Shown one piece after another: positions 1-5,833 of a DNA stretch of 20,564 nucleotides. Source of the DNA: Pseudomonadota bacterium. GTDB lineage: Bacteria > Pseudomonadota > Gammaproteobacteria > Pseudomonadales > Oceanobacteraceae. Under the pieces are notes generated by a model. That model did not search any database and was not told the DNA's origin. It saw only the letters and a program-made list of their open reading frames with translations. Location of the stretch: the NCBI GenBank assembly GCA_023399105.1, contig JAEWQT010000022.1, positions 1 through 20,564 on the forward strand, given 5' to 3'. The position numbers and the translations under genes were made by a program. Numbering within the stretch: position 1 is the first letter of the stretch; every line of letters begins with the position of its first letter.

Positions 1-863
1 GCGTGCAGGACCTCGAACACAAAGTACAGGAAGCCGTTAACCGTATTCAGCCGGAAAGCATGATCCGTGCGGTCATGCAGGAAGCGCGGGAACTGGGCTT
101 CCGCTCCATCAATATGGATCTGATCTACGGCCTGCCGTTCCAGAGCCTGGAAACCTTCGACCGCACCCTGGACGCCATTATCGAGATGAGCCCGGACCGG
201 TTGTCGGTGTTTAACTATGCCCACCTGCCGGAACGCTTTAAACCGCAACGCCGCATCAACGCCGAAGATCTGCCCGATGCCGGGGAAAAACTGGCGATTC
301 TGGGACACTGCATTAACAAGCTGTCTGCAGCCAACTACCACTATGTGGGTATGGATCACTTCGCCAAGCCGGACGATGAACTGGCGCGGGCACAAGCCAG
401 CGGCAAGCTGCACCGTAATTTCCAGGGTTATACCACCCACGGCAACTGCGACCTGATCGGTTTTGGCATTTCGTCCATCAGCCAGATCGGTGACTGGTAT
501 CTGCAGAACCAGACCACCATGGACGGTTATGAAGAAGCGCTGGGGCTGGACCAGCTGCCGGTCATGAAGCAACTGCATACCAGTGCTGACGATCGTCTGC
601 GCCGGGCCGTCATCAGCGGCCTGCTGTGCCATCTGGGCGTGGACTTCGCCACGCTGGATCAACAGTTTGGCATCGACAGCCGTGCCGCCCTGGCTGCCAG
701 CCTGAACGAGCTGGAACCCATGGTCAAAGACGAGCTGGTCGAAATCAGTGCCAGCGGTATCCGCATTACCGAGCGCGGCCGCCTGCTGTCACGCAACGTC
801 TGCATGGCCTTTGATACCTACCTGCAACAGCATGAGCAACAACGCTTCTCCCGTGCCATCTGA
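1..863 (+). CDS. hemN: Oxygen-independent coproporphyrinogen III oxidase, C-terminal part (truncated by window edge)
   Basis: This is a radical-SAM enzyme of anaerobic haem synthesis that decarboxylates coproporphyrinogen III to protoporphyrinogen IX in the cytoplasm. Only the last ~286 codons are here; the first full codon is at position 3, and E. coli HemN is about 457 residues, so the SAM-cluster CxxxCxxC part lies upstream of the window. Close matches to HemN that I recognise are DLIYGLPFQ, RLSVFNYAHLPERF, GMDHFAKPDDELA, HRNFQGYTT and the C-terminal FDTYLQQ...FSRAI. These include the C-terminal HemN domain, which separates true HemN from HemW-like paralogues. The frame is open from the window edge to a TGA at 861-863. 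The next gene starts inside its 3' end. Confidence 0.96.
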   Translation, partial: VQDLEHKVQEAVNRIQPESMIRAVMQEARELGFRSINMDLIYGLPFQSLETFDRTLDAIIEMSPDRLSVFNYAHLPERFKPQRRINAEDLPDAGEKLAILGHCINKLSAANYHYVGMDHFAKPDDELARAQASGKLHRNFQGYTTHGNCDLIGFGISSISQIGDWYLQNQTTMDGYEEALGLDQLPVMKQLHTSADDRLRRAVISGLLCHLGVDFATLDQQFGIDSRAALAASLNELEPMVKDELVEISASGIRITERGRLLSRNVCMAFDTYLQQHEQQRFSRAI

Positions 864-1350
864 GCCACGCCGGCGTGGCCGCTGGCTGGCTGAAGCCGCA
901 CTGGGGCTGATACTGGTTGCCGGCTTCAGCCTGTGGTTAAACCGCCACATGCTGGCCAGCGGTGAACCGGCGCCGGCAGAAACCCTGCCCGCCCTGCCGG
1001 CAGGAACCGGCACCCTGCACTGGCCCGCCCAACACGACAAAACCCTGGTGTATTTTTTCGCCCCCTGGTGTGCGGTGTGCAAAGTCAGCATGCCGTCACT
1101 GAATCTGCTGTCCGGCGATGACCTGCGCGTGGTGGTTATTGCCCTGGACTGGCAAAACCAGGCCGAAGTGGAAGACTTTGTCCGCAGCAGTGGTTTTCAG
1201 GGGGAAGTATTACTGGGCACAGCAGACACCATGCAGCGCTGGCAAATCGATGCCTTTCCCAGCTACTACGTGGTCGGCCGTGACGGCAAGGTACTGCACC
1301 GCGACCGCGGTTTTACCACCCCGCCGGGGTTATTGCTGCGCACCCGCTAA
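832..1350 (+). CDS. Membrane-anchored thioredoxin-like protein (TlpA/ScsD type)
   Basis: This 172-residue protein has an N-terminal membrane anchor at about residues 18-36 followed by a periplasmic thioredoxin fold. The redox motif is FFAPWCAVCK (C80 and C83), and the cis-proline loop is AFPSYYVV (P143). The end, RGFTTPPGLLLRTR, resembles the GYTT..GLRLR tail of ScsD/TlpA-like disulfide oxidoreductases. It probably reduces or isomerises protein disulfides, or serves cytochrome maturation; the partner is unknown. I chose the ATG at 832 because it puts a short basic segment (RRRGR) right before the anchor. A longer in-frame reading from 748 would add residues with no family support. The start overlaps hemN by 32 nt with no clear Shine-Dalgarno, suggesting translational coupling. 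Its last codons are duplicated just downstream (see repeat at 1330). Confidence 0.85.
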   Translation: MSNNASPVPSEPRRRGRWLAEAALGLILVAGFSLWLNRHMLASGEPAPAETLPALPAGTGTLHWPAQHDKTLVYFFAPWCAVCKVSMPSLNLLSGDDLRVVVIALDWQNQAEVEDFVRSSGFQGEVLLGTADTMQRWQIDAFPSYYVVGRDGKVLHRDRGFTTPPGLLLRTR

Positions 1351-1462
1351 GGCTTTATAGATGCGTTGAATGATGGATGCGCCAGAACGATCAGGCATTA
1401 TTGCTGCGCACCCGCTAAGGATTTATAGCTGCCCAGGCTGACCGCGCCAGAAACCCCATTGC
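1330..1462. repeat. Diverged tandem duplication of the 3' ends of two convergent genes
   Basis: A 31-nt block at 1330-1360 recurs at 1398-1428 with one mismatch (1353 C versus 1421 A), an offset of 68 nt. It contains the last codons and stop of the thioredoxin-like gene plus the end of the convergent gene. Similarity resumes at 1379-1387 versus 1444-1452 (GCGCCAGAA). Read on the - strand, 1387 down to 1355 gives FWRIHHSTHL-stop, while the intact gene ends FWRGQPGQL-stop. The extra three bases keep the frame, so the left copy looks like the tail of a second allele or paralogue of the - strand gene. Confidence 0.75.
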
Positions 1463-2019
1463 TGCCCATCAAACTGCAGATACACCCGGCGTTCAAAAGG
1501 CTTAACCCGGGATTCCAGACTGCGGCGCAAGGTTCGCGCCGTACGCAGGGCCGGATCCTGAATCCAGGTTTGCAGATCCACCGCCGCCCACTGAATAAAT
1601 GCCTCTGCGTAGTAGTACTCGCCCACCAGATAGGGCGCGGATAACGCCACCACACGCAGCAATTCTGGCCGGCCATAGTAAAAGCCTTCGGCGGTATCCT
1701 CTGAGCGGGCCTCAGGGTAACGGTATATCCATAGGGCCTGAGCCACTTTGCGCGGGCGTCCGTTAACAACGTCGCCCGCCAGCCGCAATTCACTCTCCCG
1801 GGTTACCAGACCGTGTTTATACAGAGCTTCCAGCAATACACTGTCGGTAGAGCTTTGCGCACGATCCACTTCGTAAGGCAAGGGAAAGGGGCTCCACATC
1901 AGCGTTTCCGCCTTAAGAGCCGCCCGTATCACGGCTTCCGCAGTCGCTGTTGACAAGCCTGGCTGCGCCGGAACGGACGCAGAAAAAAGTAACAGAACGG
2001 TAATAATCAACGGTTTCAT
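1423..2019 (-). CDS. Exported protein of unknown function
   Basis: This 198-residue protein has a clear Sec signal peptide (MKPLIITVLLLFSASVPA, then about residue 19 onward mature). I do not recognise its family. The mature part is rich in tyrosine, tryptophan and charged residues, with stretches such as ALWIYRYPEAR, FYYGRPELLRVVALS and GEYYYAEAFIQWAAVDLQTWI, and no cysteine. This fits a soluble periplasmic domain. The start is well supported by GGAGG about six bases before the ATG. It is divergent from the olsB-like gene, sharing a 107-bp intergenic region, and convergent with the thioredoxin-like gene. A decayed second copy of its 3' end lies just beyond its stop codon. Confidence 0.8.
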   Translation of the reverse strand: MKPLIITVLLLFSASVPAQPGLSTATAEAVIRAALKAETLMWSPFPLPYEVDRAQSSTDSVLLEALYKHGLVTRESELRLAGDVVNGRPRKVAQALWIYRYPEARSEDTAEGFYYGRPELLRVVALSAPYLVGEYYYAEAFIQWAAVDLQTWIQDPALRTARTLRRSLESRVKPFERRVYLQFDGQQWGFWRGQPGQL

Positions 2020-2068
2020 AATTCCTCCCGGTCACTTAGCATAGCGCGCCATCAGACGAACGTCGGGA

Positions 2069-2086
2069 TTGTCATGCAAATGTCAC
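2069..2086 (+). promoter_or_regulatory. Pho box (PhoB site) in front of the olsB-like gene
   Basis: TTGTCAT-GCAA-ATGTCAC consists of two 7-bp direct repeats with 4-bp spacing, the geometry of the PhoB consensus CTGTCAT-N4-CTGTCA(T/C). It matches 12 of 14 repeat positions. Ten bases after the second repeat is TAGATT, a 4/6 match to a -10 hexamer, which is the same spacing as in the E. coli phoA promoter. It points toward the + strand gene at 2127. Confidence 0.75.
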
Positions 2087-2096
2087 AGCCCGGTTT

Positions 2097-2102
2097 TAGA
2101 TT
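2097..2102 (+). promoter_or_regulatory. Probable -10 element of the PhoB-dependent olsB promoter
   Basis: TAGATT matches TATAAT at 4 of 6 positions and sits 10 bp after the Pho box, which would replace the -35 element as in classic Pho promoters. A start of transcription near 2109 would leave a leader of roughly 18 nt before the ATG at 2127. The hexamer is weak by itself; the call rests on its position. Confidence 0.5.
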
Positions 2103-2126
2103 CGCCTTATCTTAACGAGAACGGAT

Positions 2127-2903
2127 ATGACCATGCAGCAAGCCACTGCACAGCAGCATCAGCTTCAGACTGACATACTCGATTCGACCCTGGTGGCCAG
2201 GGTCACTCAGGATCCGGCTGAAATCCGCCAGGCCATGGCCTTGCGCTTTCGCGTATTTGCTGAAGACATGGGGGCCAGCATCAGCGGCAGCGAACAGGGA
2301 CTGGATCAGGATCATTTTGATCAGCACTGCCTGCATCTGGTGGTGAAAGACCTCGCCAATGATCGCGTTGTGGGTTACAGCCGTATCCTCACCAACGAAC
2401 TGGCTGCCAAAGCCGGCGGCTTCTACTCCGCTACCGAGTTCGATTTAAGCGCCATCTTACTGCCTGGCAAACGTTATATGGAAATTGGCCGGACCTGTGT
2501 TGATCCGGATTTCCGCAGTGGTGCCGTAATTGGTTTGTTGTGGTCCGGTATCGCCCAGTTTATGGCCGCCCACCACATTGATTATCTGATGGGCTGCGCC
2601 AGCATCCCGCTGCGCGATGGTTACAGCCGCGCCGTCGCCATTATGAACCACCTGCGCGACAAGCACTTCACCGCAGAGCACCTGCGCGCCACGCCCAAAG
2701 TGCCGATGCCAACCGTAGAAACCGACCTCGACGGCAAGGCGCTGATGCCGCCGCTGTTAAAAGCCTATCTGCGCATTGGCCTGAAAGTCTGCGGAGAACC
2801 CTGTCTGGATAAAGCCTTTAACGTCGCCGATGCCCTGATCCTGCTCGACCGCAAGGATATGAATCAGCGTTACCTGCGTCATTTTACCCGCAGCGAAGCC
2901 TGA
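2127..2903 (+). CDS. olsB: L-ornithine N-alpha-acyltransferase (OlsB-type GNAT)
   Basis: This 258-residue GNAT-fold acyltransferase belongs to the OlsB family, which transfers a 3-hydroxyacyl group from acyl-ACP to the alpha-amino group of ornithine, giving lyso-ornithine lipid. Family features I see are an early ALRFRVFAEDMGA helix, LDQDHFDQHCLHLVV, and the strongly conserved block EIGRTCVDPDFR (119-130) followed by LLWSGIAQF and YLMGCASIP. There is no signal peptide, so it acts in the cytoplasm at the inner membrane. ATG 2127 and ATG 2133 are both possible starts, and no strong Shine-Dalgarno separates them. The upstream Pho box fits the known induction of ornithine lipids by phosphate starvation, where they replace phospholipids. 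No OlsA partner is adjacent. The substrate amino acid cannot be proved from sequence; related GNATs acylate other amines. Confidence 0.82.
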   Translation: MTMQQATAQQHQLQTDILDSTLVARVTQDPAEIRQAMALRFRVFAEDMGASISGSEQGLDQDHFDQHCLHLVVKDLANDRVVGYSRILTNELAAKAGGFYSATEFDLSAILLPGKRYMEIGRTCVDPDFRSGAVIGLLWSGIAQFMAAHHIDYLMGCASIPLRDGYSRAVAIMNHLRDKHFTAEHLRATPKVPMPTVETDLDGKALMPPLLKAYLRIGLKVCGEPCLDKAFNVADALILLDRKDMNQRYLRHFTRSEA

Positions 2904-2931
2904 TCATCTCCGGTACGGCCCCTGACAACCC

Positions 2932-2957
2932 AGGCGGGAACTTCCCGCCTTTTTCTT
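2932..2957 (+). terminator. Intrinsic terminator after the olsB-like gene
   Basis: AGGCGGGA (2932-2939) pairs with TCCCGCCT (2943-2950) across a 3-nt ACT loop, giving a perfect 8-bp GC-rich stem. TTTTTCTT follows directly (2950-2957). It lies 28 nt after the olsB stop codon and would end that transcript before the next gene. Confidence 0.88.
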
Positions 2958-3031
2958 GTCCCCGGTCAGCCGCCCCACCCGTTATTTTCAGCTAATCTTA
3001 GGGCGAATAGTTAAGCGACAACGGGAGCGTT

Positions 3032-3370
3032 ATGACCAGCATCACCATCAGCCAGGCCAGCGAACTTATCTGGGATCTGCTGCAAACCCTGGAAGACACC
3101 TACTGGGAAGCCAACACCTGTGACGGCAAAGACCAGGTATTCAACCTTATCCGCCTGCTGACCAGCGAGTATATGGAGCTTTTGAAGATCAGTGTGCAGG
3201 ATCACCATTATGAGTATGAGGTTATCACCGTCAGCCCTCACGAATTACGGCATACGCTGGAAGATTTTCAGCTGGTCTGCCACAGCCTTACCCGCCGCCA
3301 GCGTACCGCTGAGCAACTGGCGGGCTTACTGAAACGGTTTAATCATCACCTGCATGTGTCAGCGTCCTGA
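3032..3370 (+). CDS. Small cytoplasmic protein of unknown function
   Basis: This 112-residue protein has no recognisable signal peptide or membrane segment. It is probably mostly helical, with an acidic first half (LIWDLLQTLEDTYWEA...) and a more basic end (SLTRRQRTAEQLAGLLKRFNHHLHV). I do not recognise the family. The start has a good Shine-Dalgarno, GGGAG seven bases before the ATG at 3032. It is flanked by the olsB terminator upstream and a hairpin-containing gap downstream, so it looks like a single-gene transcript. A regulatory or adaptor role is possible, but nothing in the sequence shows one. Confidence 0.75.
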   Translation: MTSITISQASELIWDLLQTLEDTYWEANTCDGKDQVFNLIRLLTSEYMELLKISVQDHHYEYEVITVSPHELRHTLEDFQLVCHSLTRRQRTAEQLAGLLKRFNHHLHVSAS

Positions 3371-3390
3371 CATTTCCGGACATTCGGATA

Positions 3391-3421
3391 CAGTGGCGGA
3401 TGAAACCCATCCGCTACACTG
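3391..3421 (+). other. Imperfect stem-loop upstream of the glucosaminidase gene
   Basis: CAGTG-GCGGATG (3391-3402) pairs with CATCCGC-TA-CACTG (3408-3421) around an AAACC loop, giving 12 base pairs with a 2-nt TA bulge. There is no T-run after it, so it is not a standard intrinsic terminator for the gene ending at 3370. It lies 30 nt before the ATG at 3451 and could be a leader RNA structure, an operator or a Rho-independent-like remnant. Confidence 0.5.
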
Positions 3422-3450
3422 TGCATAACTGAAGAATTAACCGGTATTCA

Positions 3451-4248
3451 ATGAACAAACAACTCCTCATCCTGTTATTGCTGGCACTGGCCGGCTGCGA
3501 ACCGCAACAACAGAGCGCAACCACCCCGGCGCATGATTTTGATGTGCCGCCCATGCCAGACTTTTCCACCATTAATGATGTAAGAGAAAAGAAGCAGGCC
3601 TTTTTTGATTACATGTTGCCCCTGATACAGGAGGCCAACAGCCGCATTCTGGCTGAACGGGCGCTGGCAGAAAAATGGCTGTTGGAACCCGACAACCTGA
3701 GCACGGACGAACAACAGGAATTGCAGCATCTGCTGGAAAAATACCGTATTACCACCGATGTTCTGGAACAACAGCAGGACTTACTGCTGCGCCGGGTGAA
3801 TGCGATTCCGCCCTCTCTGGTTCTGGCCCAGGCCGCTAACGAGTCCGCCTGGGGCACCTCGCGCTTTGCCCGTGAAGGCAACAACCTGTTTGGGCAGTGG
3901 TGTTTCAGTGAAGGGTGCGGCCTGATTCCGGAAGGCCGGGGCGACGATGCTCGCCATGAAGTCCGCGCTTTTGCTGACCCGCTGCAATCCATCGAAAGCT
4001 ATATGCGCAACCTCAACAGCCACCCAAGTTACCGGCAACTGCGTGAATTACGCCTGCAGGAACTGGAGCAACAGGGTTACCCCAGCGGTATTACCCTCAG
4101 CGCGGGATTACAGAGCTATTCCCAGCGTGGCCAGGACTATATTGATGAAATTCAGCAGATGATTGAGTTTAATCAGCTGCAACGCTTTGACGTAATCCCT
4201 CCGGGCAGCGACAATCAGCGCGATTCTGACTCTGCCTCCGGGGAATAA
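3451..4248 (+). CDS. Bax-like N-acetylglucosaminidase lipoprotein
   Basis: This 265-residue protein has a lipoprotein signal peptide: MNKQLLILLLLALAGC, lipobox LAGC at 13-16, lipidated Cys16. The residue after Cys is Glu rather than Asp, so outer-membrane sorting is likely. After a linker comes a helical region (about 40-115), then a glucosaminidase domain of the E. coli Bax / FlgJ type (GH73-like): PPSLVLAQAANESAWGTSRFA, with probable catalytic Glu131, then GNNLFGQWCFSEGCG, ADPLQSIESYMRNLNSHPSY and ITLSAGLQSYSQRGQDYIDEI. It should cleave the glycan strands of peptidoglycan. Length is near that of E. coli Bax (~274). No strong Shine-Dalgarno is visible before the ATG. Its stop is 1 nt from the next start, so it leads a probable five-gene operon. 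Confidence 0.88.
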   Translation: MNKQLLILLLLALAGCEPQQQSATTPAHDFDVPPMPDFSTINDVREKKQAFFDYMLPLIQEANSRILAERALAEKWLLEPDNLSTDEQQELQHLLEKYRITTDVLEQQQDLLLRRVNAIPPSLVLAQAANESAWGTSRFAREGNNLFGQWCFSEGCGLIPEGRGDDARHEVRAFADPLQSIESYMRNLNSHPSYRQLRELRLQELEQQGYPSGITLSAGLQSYSQRGQDYIDEIQQMIEFNQLQRFDVIPPGSDNQRDSDSASGE

Positions 4249-4249
4249 A

Positions 4250-4624
4250 GTGCAACCAGCCGAACGTCGTTTCCGTCAGCGCCAACCCGCTGGCCGGTTA
4301 AAACTCGAATTTTGTCTGTTCAACTGGTTTGGACGCCCAAAGAAACCCCAACCGGCCACCGTCAGCGACTTTGCCATCAGCGGCCTGACCATGTTCAGTG
4401 ACGTAAAACTCAAGCCCGGCCAGCGCCTGTTGCTGAATCTGGCCAGTCACGATCACCGCCTGCAGGCCGTTCCGGCTCAGATCATCCGCTGCGATGAACA
4501 CACCGGTCACTATCGGTACGCCGTTCAGTTCACTCTCGGCCACATGCCAGCCGGTGCCAGCCGCGCGGCCTACTCGGTACTGCAACAACTGGAGCATGGT
4601 TTGAAACGCCCACGGGCGGCCTGA
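4250..4624 (+). CDS. PilZ-like domain protein (putative c-di-GMP binder)
   Basis: This 124-residue single-domain protein starts with GTG at 4250, one base after the preceding stop, with GGGGA eight bases upstream. The N-terminal ERRFRQRQP fits the PilZ RRxxxR motif (R6, R7, R11). The second motif, usually (D/N)xSxxG, appears as DFAISG: the Asp and Gly are kept but Ser is replaced by Ala. Downstream, LKPGQRLLLNL and YAVQFTLGHMP resemble the beta-barrel strands of PilZ domains. It probably binds cyclic di-GMP and acts through a protein partner, although the Ser loss could weaken binding. Its position between a cell-wall hydrolase and acetate-metabolism genes gives no clear target. A PilZ-fold protein that no longer binds ligand is the main alternative. 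Confidence 0.68.
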   Translation: MQPAERRFRQRQPAGRLKLEFCLFNWFGRPKKPQPATVSDFAISGLTMFSDVKLKPGQRLLLNLASHDHRLQAVPAQIIRCDEHTGHYRYAVQFTLGHMPAGASRAAYSVLQQLEHGLKRPRAA

Positions 4625-4651
4625 CCCTTCTCATTACCCAGGAATATACAC

Positions 4652-5833
4652 ATGGATTCTGTACTGGTTATTAACAGCGGCAGCTCTTCGGTTAAGTTTG
4701 CCCTCTTTACCTCAGCCACGGCCACCCATCCGGCCCTGACCGCCCTGGCCGAGCGTCTGAACGAACCCGGCTCTGCCATCCGCGTCCGCGGTGAGCTGGA
4801 ACACCAGCAAGCCCTCGGCGAACACGCCAGCCATCGCAGTGCCATGCAGGCCTTTCTGCAACTGGCGCAACCCTGGCTTGGCAATCTGCGCGGTGTTGGC
4901 CACCGGGTAGTGCATGGCGGTGAGCGTTTTACACACAGCACCGTTATTGACGACAGCAACCTGGCCGATCTGGCCAGCTTATCGGCCCTGGCCCCGCTGC
5001 ATAACCCGTTGAACGTGCAAGGCATTGAACTGTGCCGTGAACTCTTTGCCGACATCCCGCAGATTGCCGTGTTTGATACCTCGTTCCACCAGAGTATTCC
5101 GGAAGCGGCTTACCTGTATGGCGTACCCTACGACTGGTATGAACAGGATGCCGTCCGCCGTTATGGTTTTCACGGCACCAGTTACCGCTACGTTACTCAG
5201 GAAGCGGCTCGCCGGTTGCACAAGCCGGTCGGGGAAACCAATCTGCTGATCGCCCACCTGGGCAACGGCTGCAGCGCTACGGCCGTACGCTTCGGTCAAT
5301 CGGTCGACAGCACCATGGGGTTAACCCCACTGGAAGGCCTGGTGATGGGTTCGCGCTGCGGTGATATTGATCCGGGCCTGATCGAACACATGCACCGCAG
5401 CCGTGGCCTGACGCTGGAACAGTGCATGCACGAACTCAACCGCAACAGCGGTCTGAAGGGTTTATCCGGTCTCAGCAACGATATGCGCACCCTGTTACAG
5501 GCGGAGGCCGAAGGCAACGTCGCGGCCAGGCGCGCCATCGATGTGTTCTGCTTCCGGGTAGCGCGCAGTTTTGCCGCCCTGTCAGTATCCCTGGCCGATA
5601 TCGATGCCGTGGTCTTTACCGGTGGCATTGGCGAACACGCCGCTGGGGTGCGCCAGCGTATTCTGGCCGCCTGGCGTAACCGGAATTTCCGCCTCGACAG
5701 CGGACTGAACCAGCAACATGGCGATGAGCAGGGTCGTATCACCCAGCAAGGTTCACCGCTCGCCTTAGTAGTACCCACCGATGAAGAACGCATGATTGCG
5801 TTGGATACCTACCAGCTGACCGAGGCCTTATGA
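4652..5833 (+). CDS. ackA: Acetate kinase
   Basis: This 393-residue ASKHA-fold kinase interconverts acetate + ATP and acetyl phosphate + ADP in the cytoplasm. All family blocks are present: VINSGSSSVKF (N8), GHRVVHGGERF (~83-93), FDTSFHQSIP (~143, catalytic Asp), RYGFHGTSYRYV (~172), AHLGNGCSAT, STMGLTPLEGLVMGSRCGDIDP and FTGGIGEHA (~324-332). The length is normal for the family (about 400). The start has AGGA nine bases upstream. The gene is 27 nt after the PilZ-like gene and overlaps pta by four bases (ATGA), the usual ackA-pta pairing, so the two enzymes are translated together. Confidence 0.97.
   Translation: MDSVLVINSGSSSVKFALFTSATATHPALTALAERLNEPGSAIRVRGELEHQQALGEHASHRSAMQAFLQLAQPWLGNLRGVGHRVVHGGERFTHSTVIDDSNLADLASLSALAPLHNPLNVQGIELCRELFADIPQIAVFDTSFHQSIPEAAYLYGVPYDWYEQDAVRRYGFHGTSYRYVTQEAARRLHKPVGETNLLIAHLGNGCSATAVRFGQSVDSTMGLTPLEGLVMGSRCGDIDPGLIEHMHRSRGLTLEQCMHELNRNSGLKGLSGLSNDMRTLLQAEAEGNVAARRAIDVFCFRVARSFAALSVSLADIDAVVFTGGIGEHAAGVRQRILAAWRNRNFRLDSGLNQQHGDEQGRITQQGSPLALVVPTDEERMIALDTYQLTEAL

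Noticed and set aside
1459..1644. Short + strand open frame opposite the exported protein gene
   Set aside because: The opposite strand has a signal peptide and strong Shine-Dalgarno; this frame has neither.
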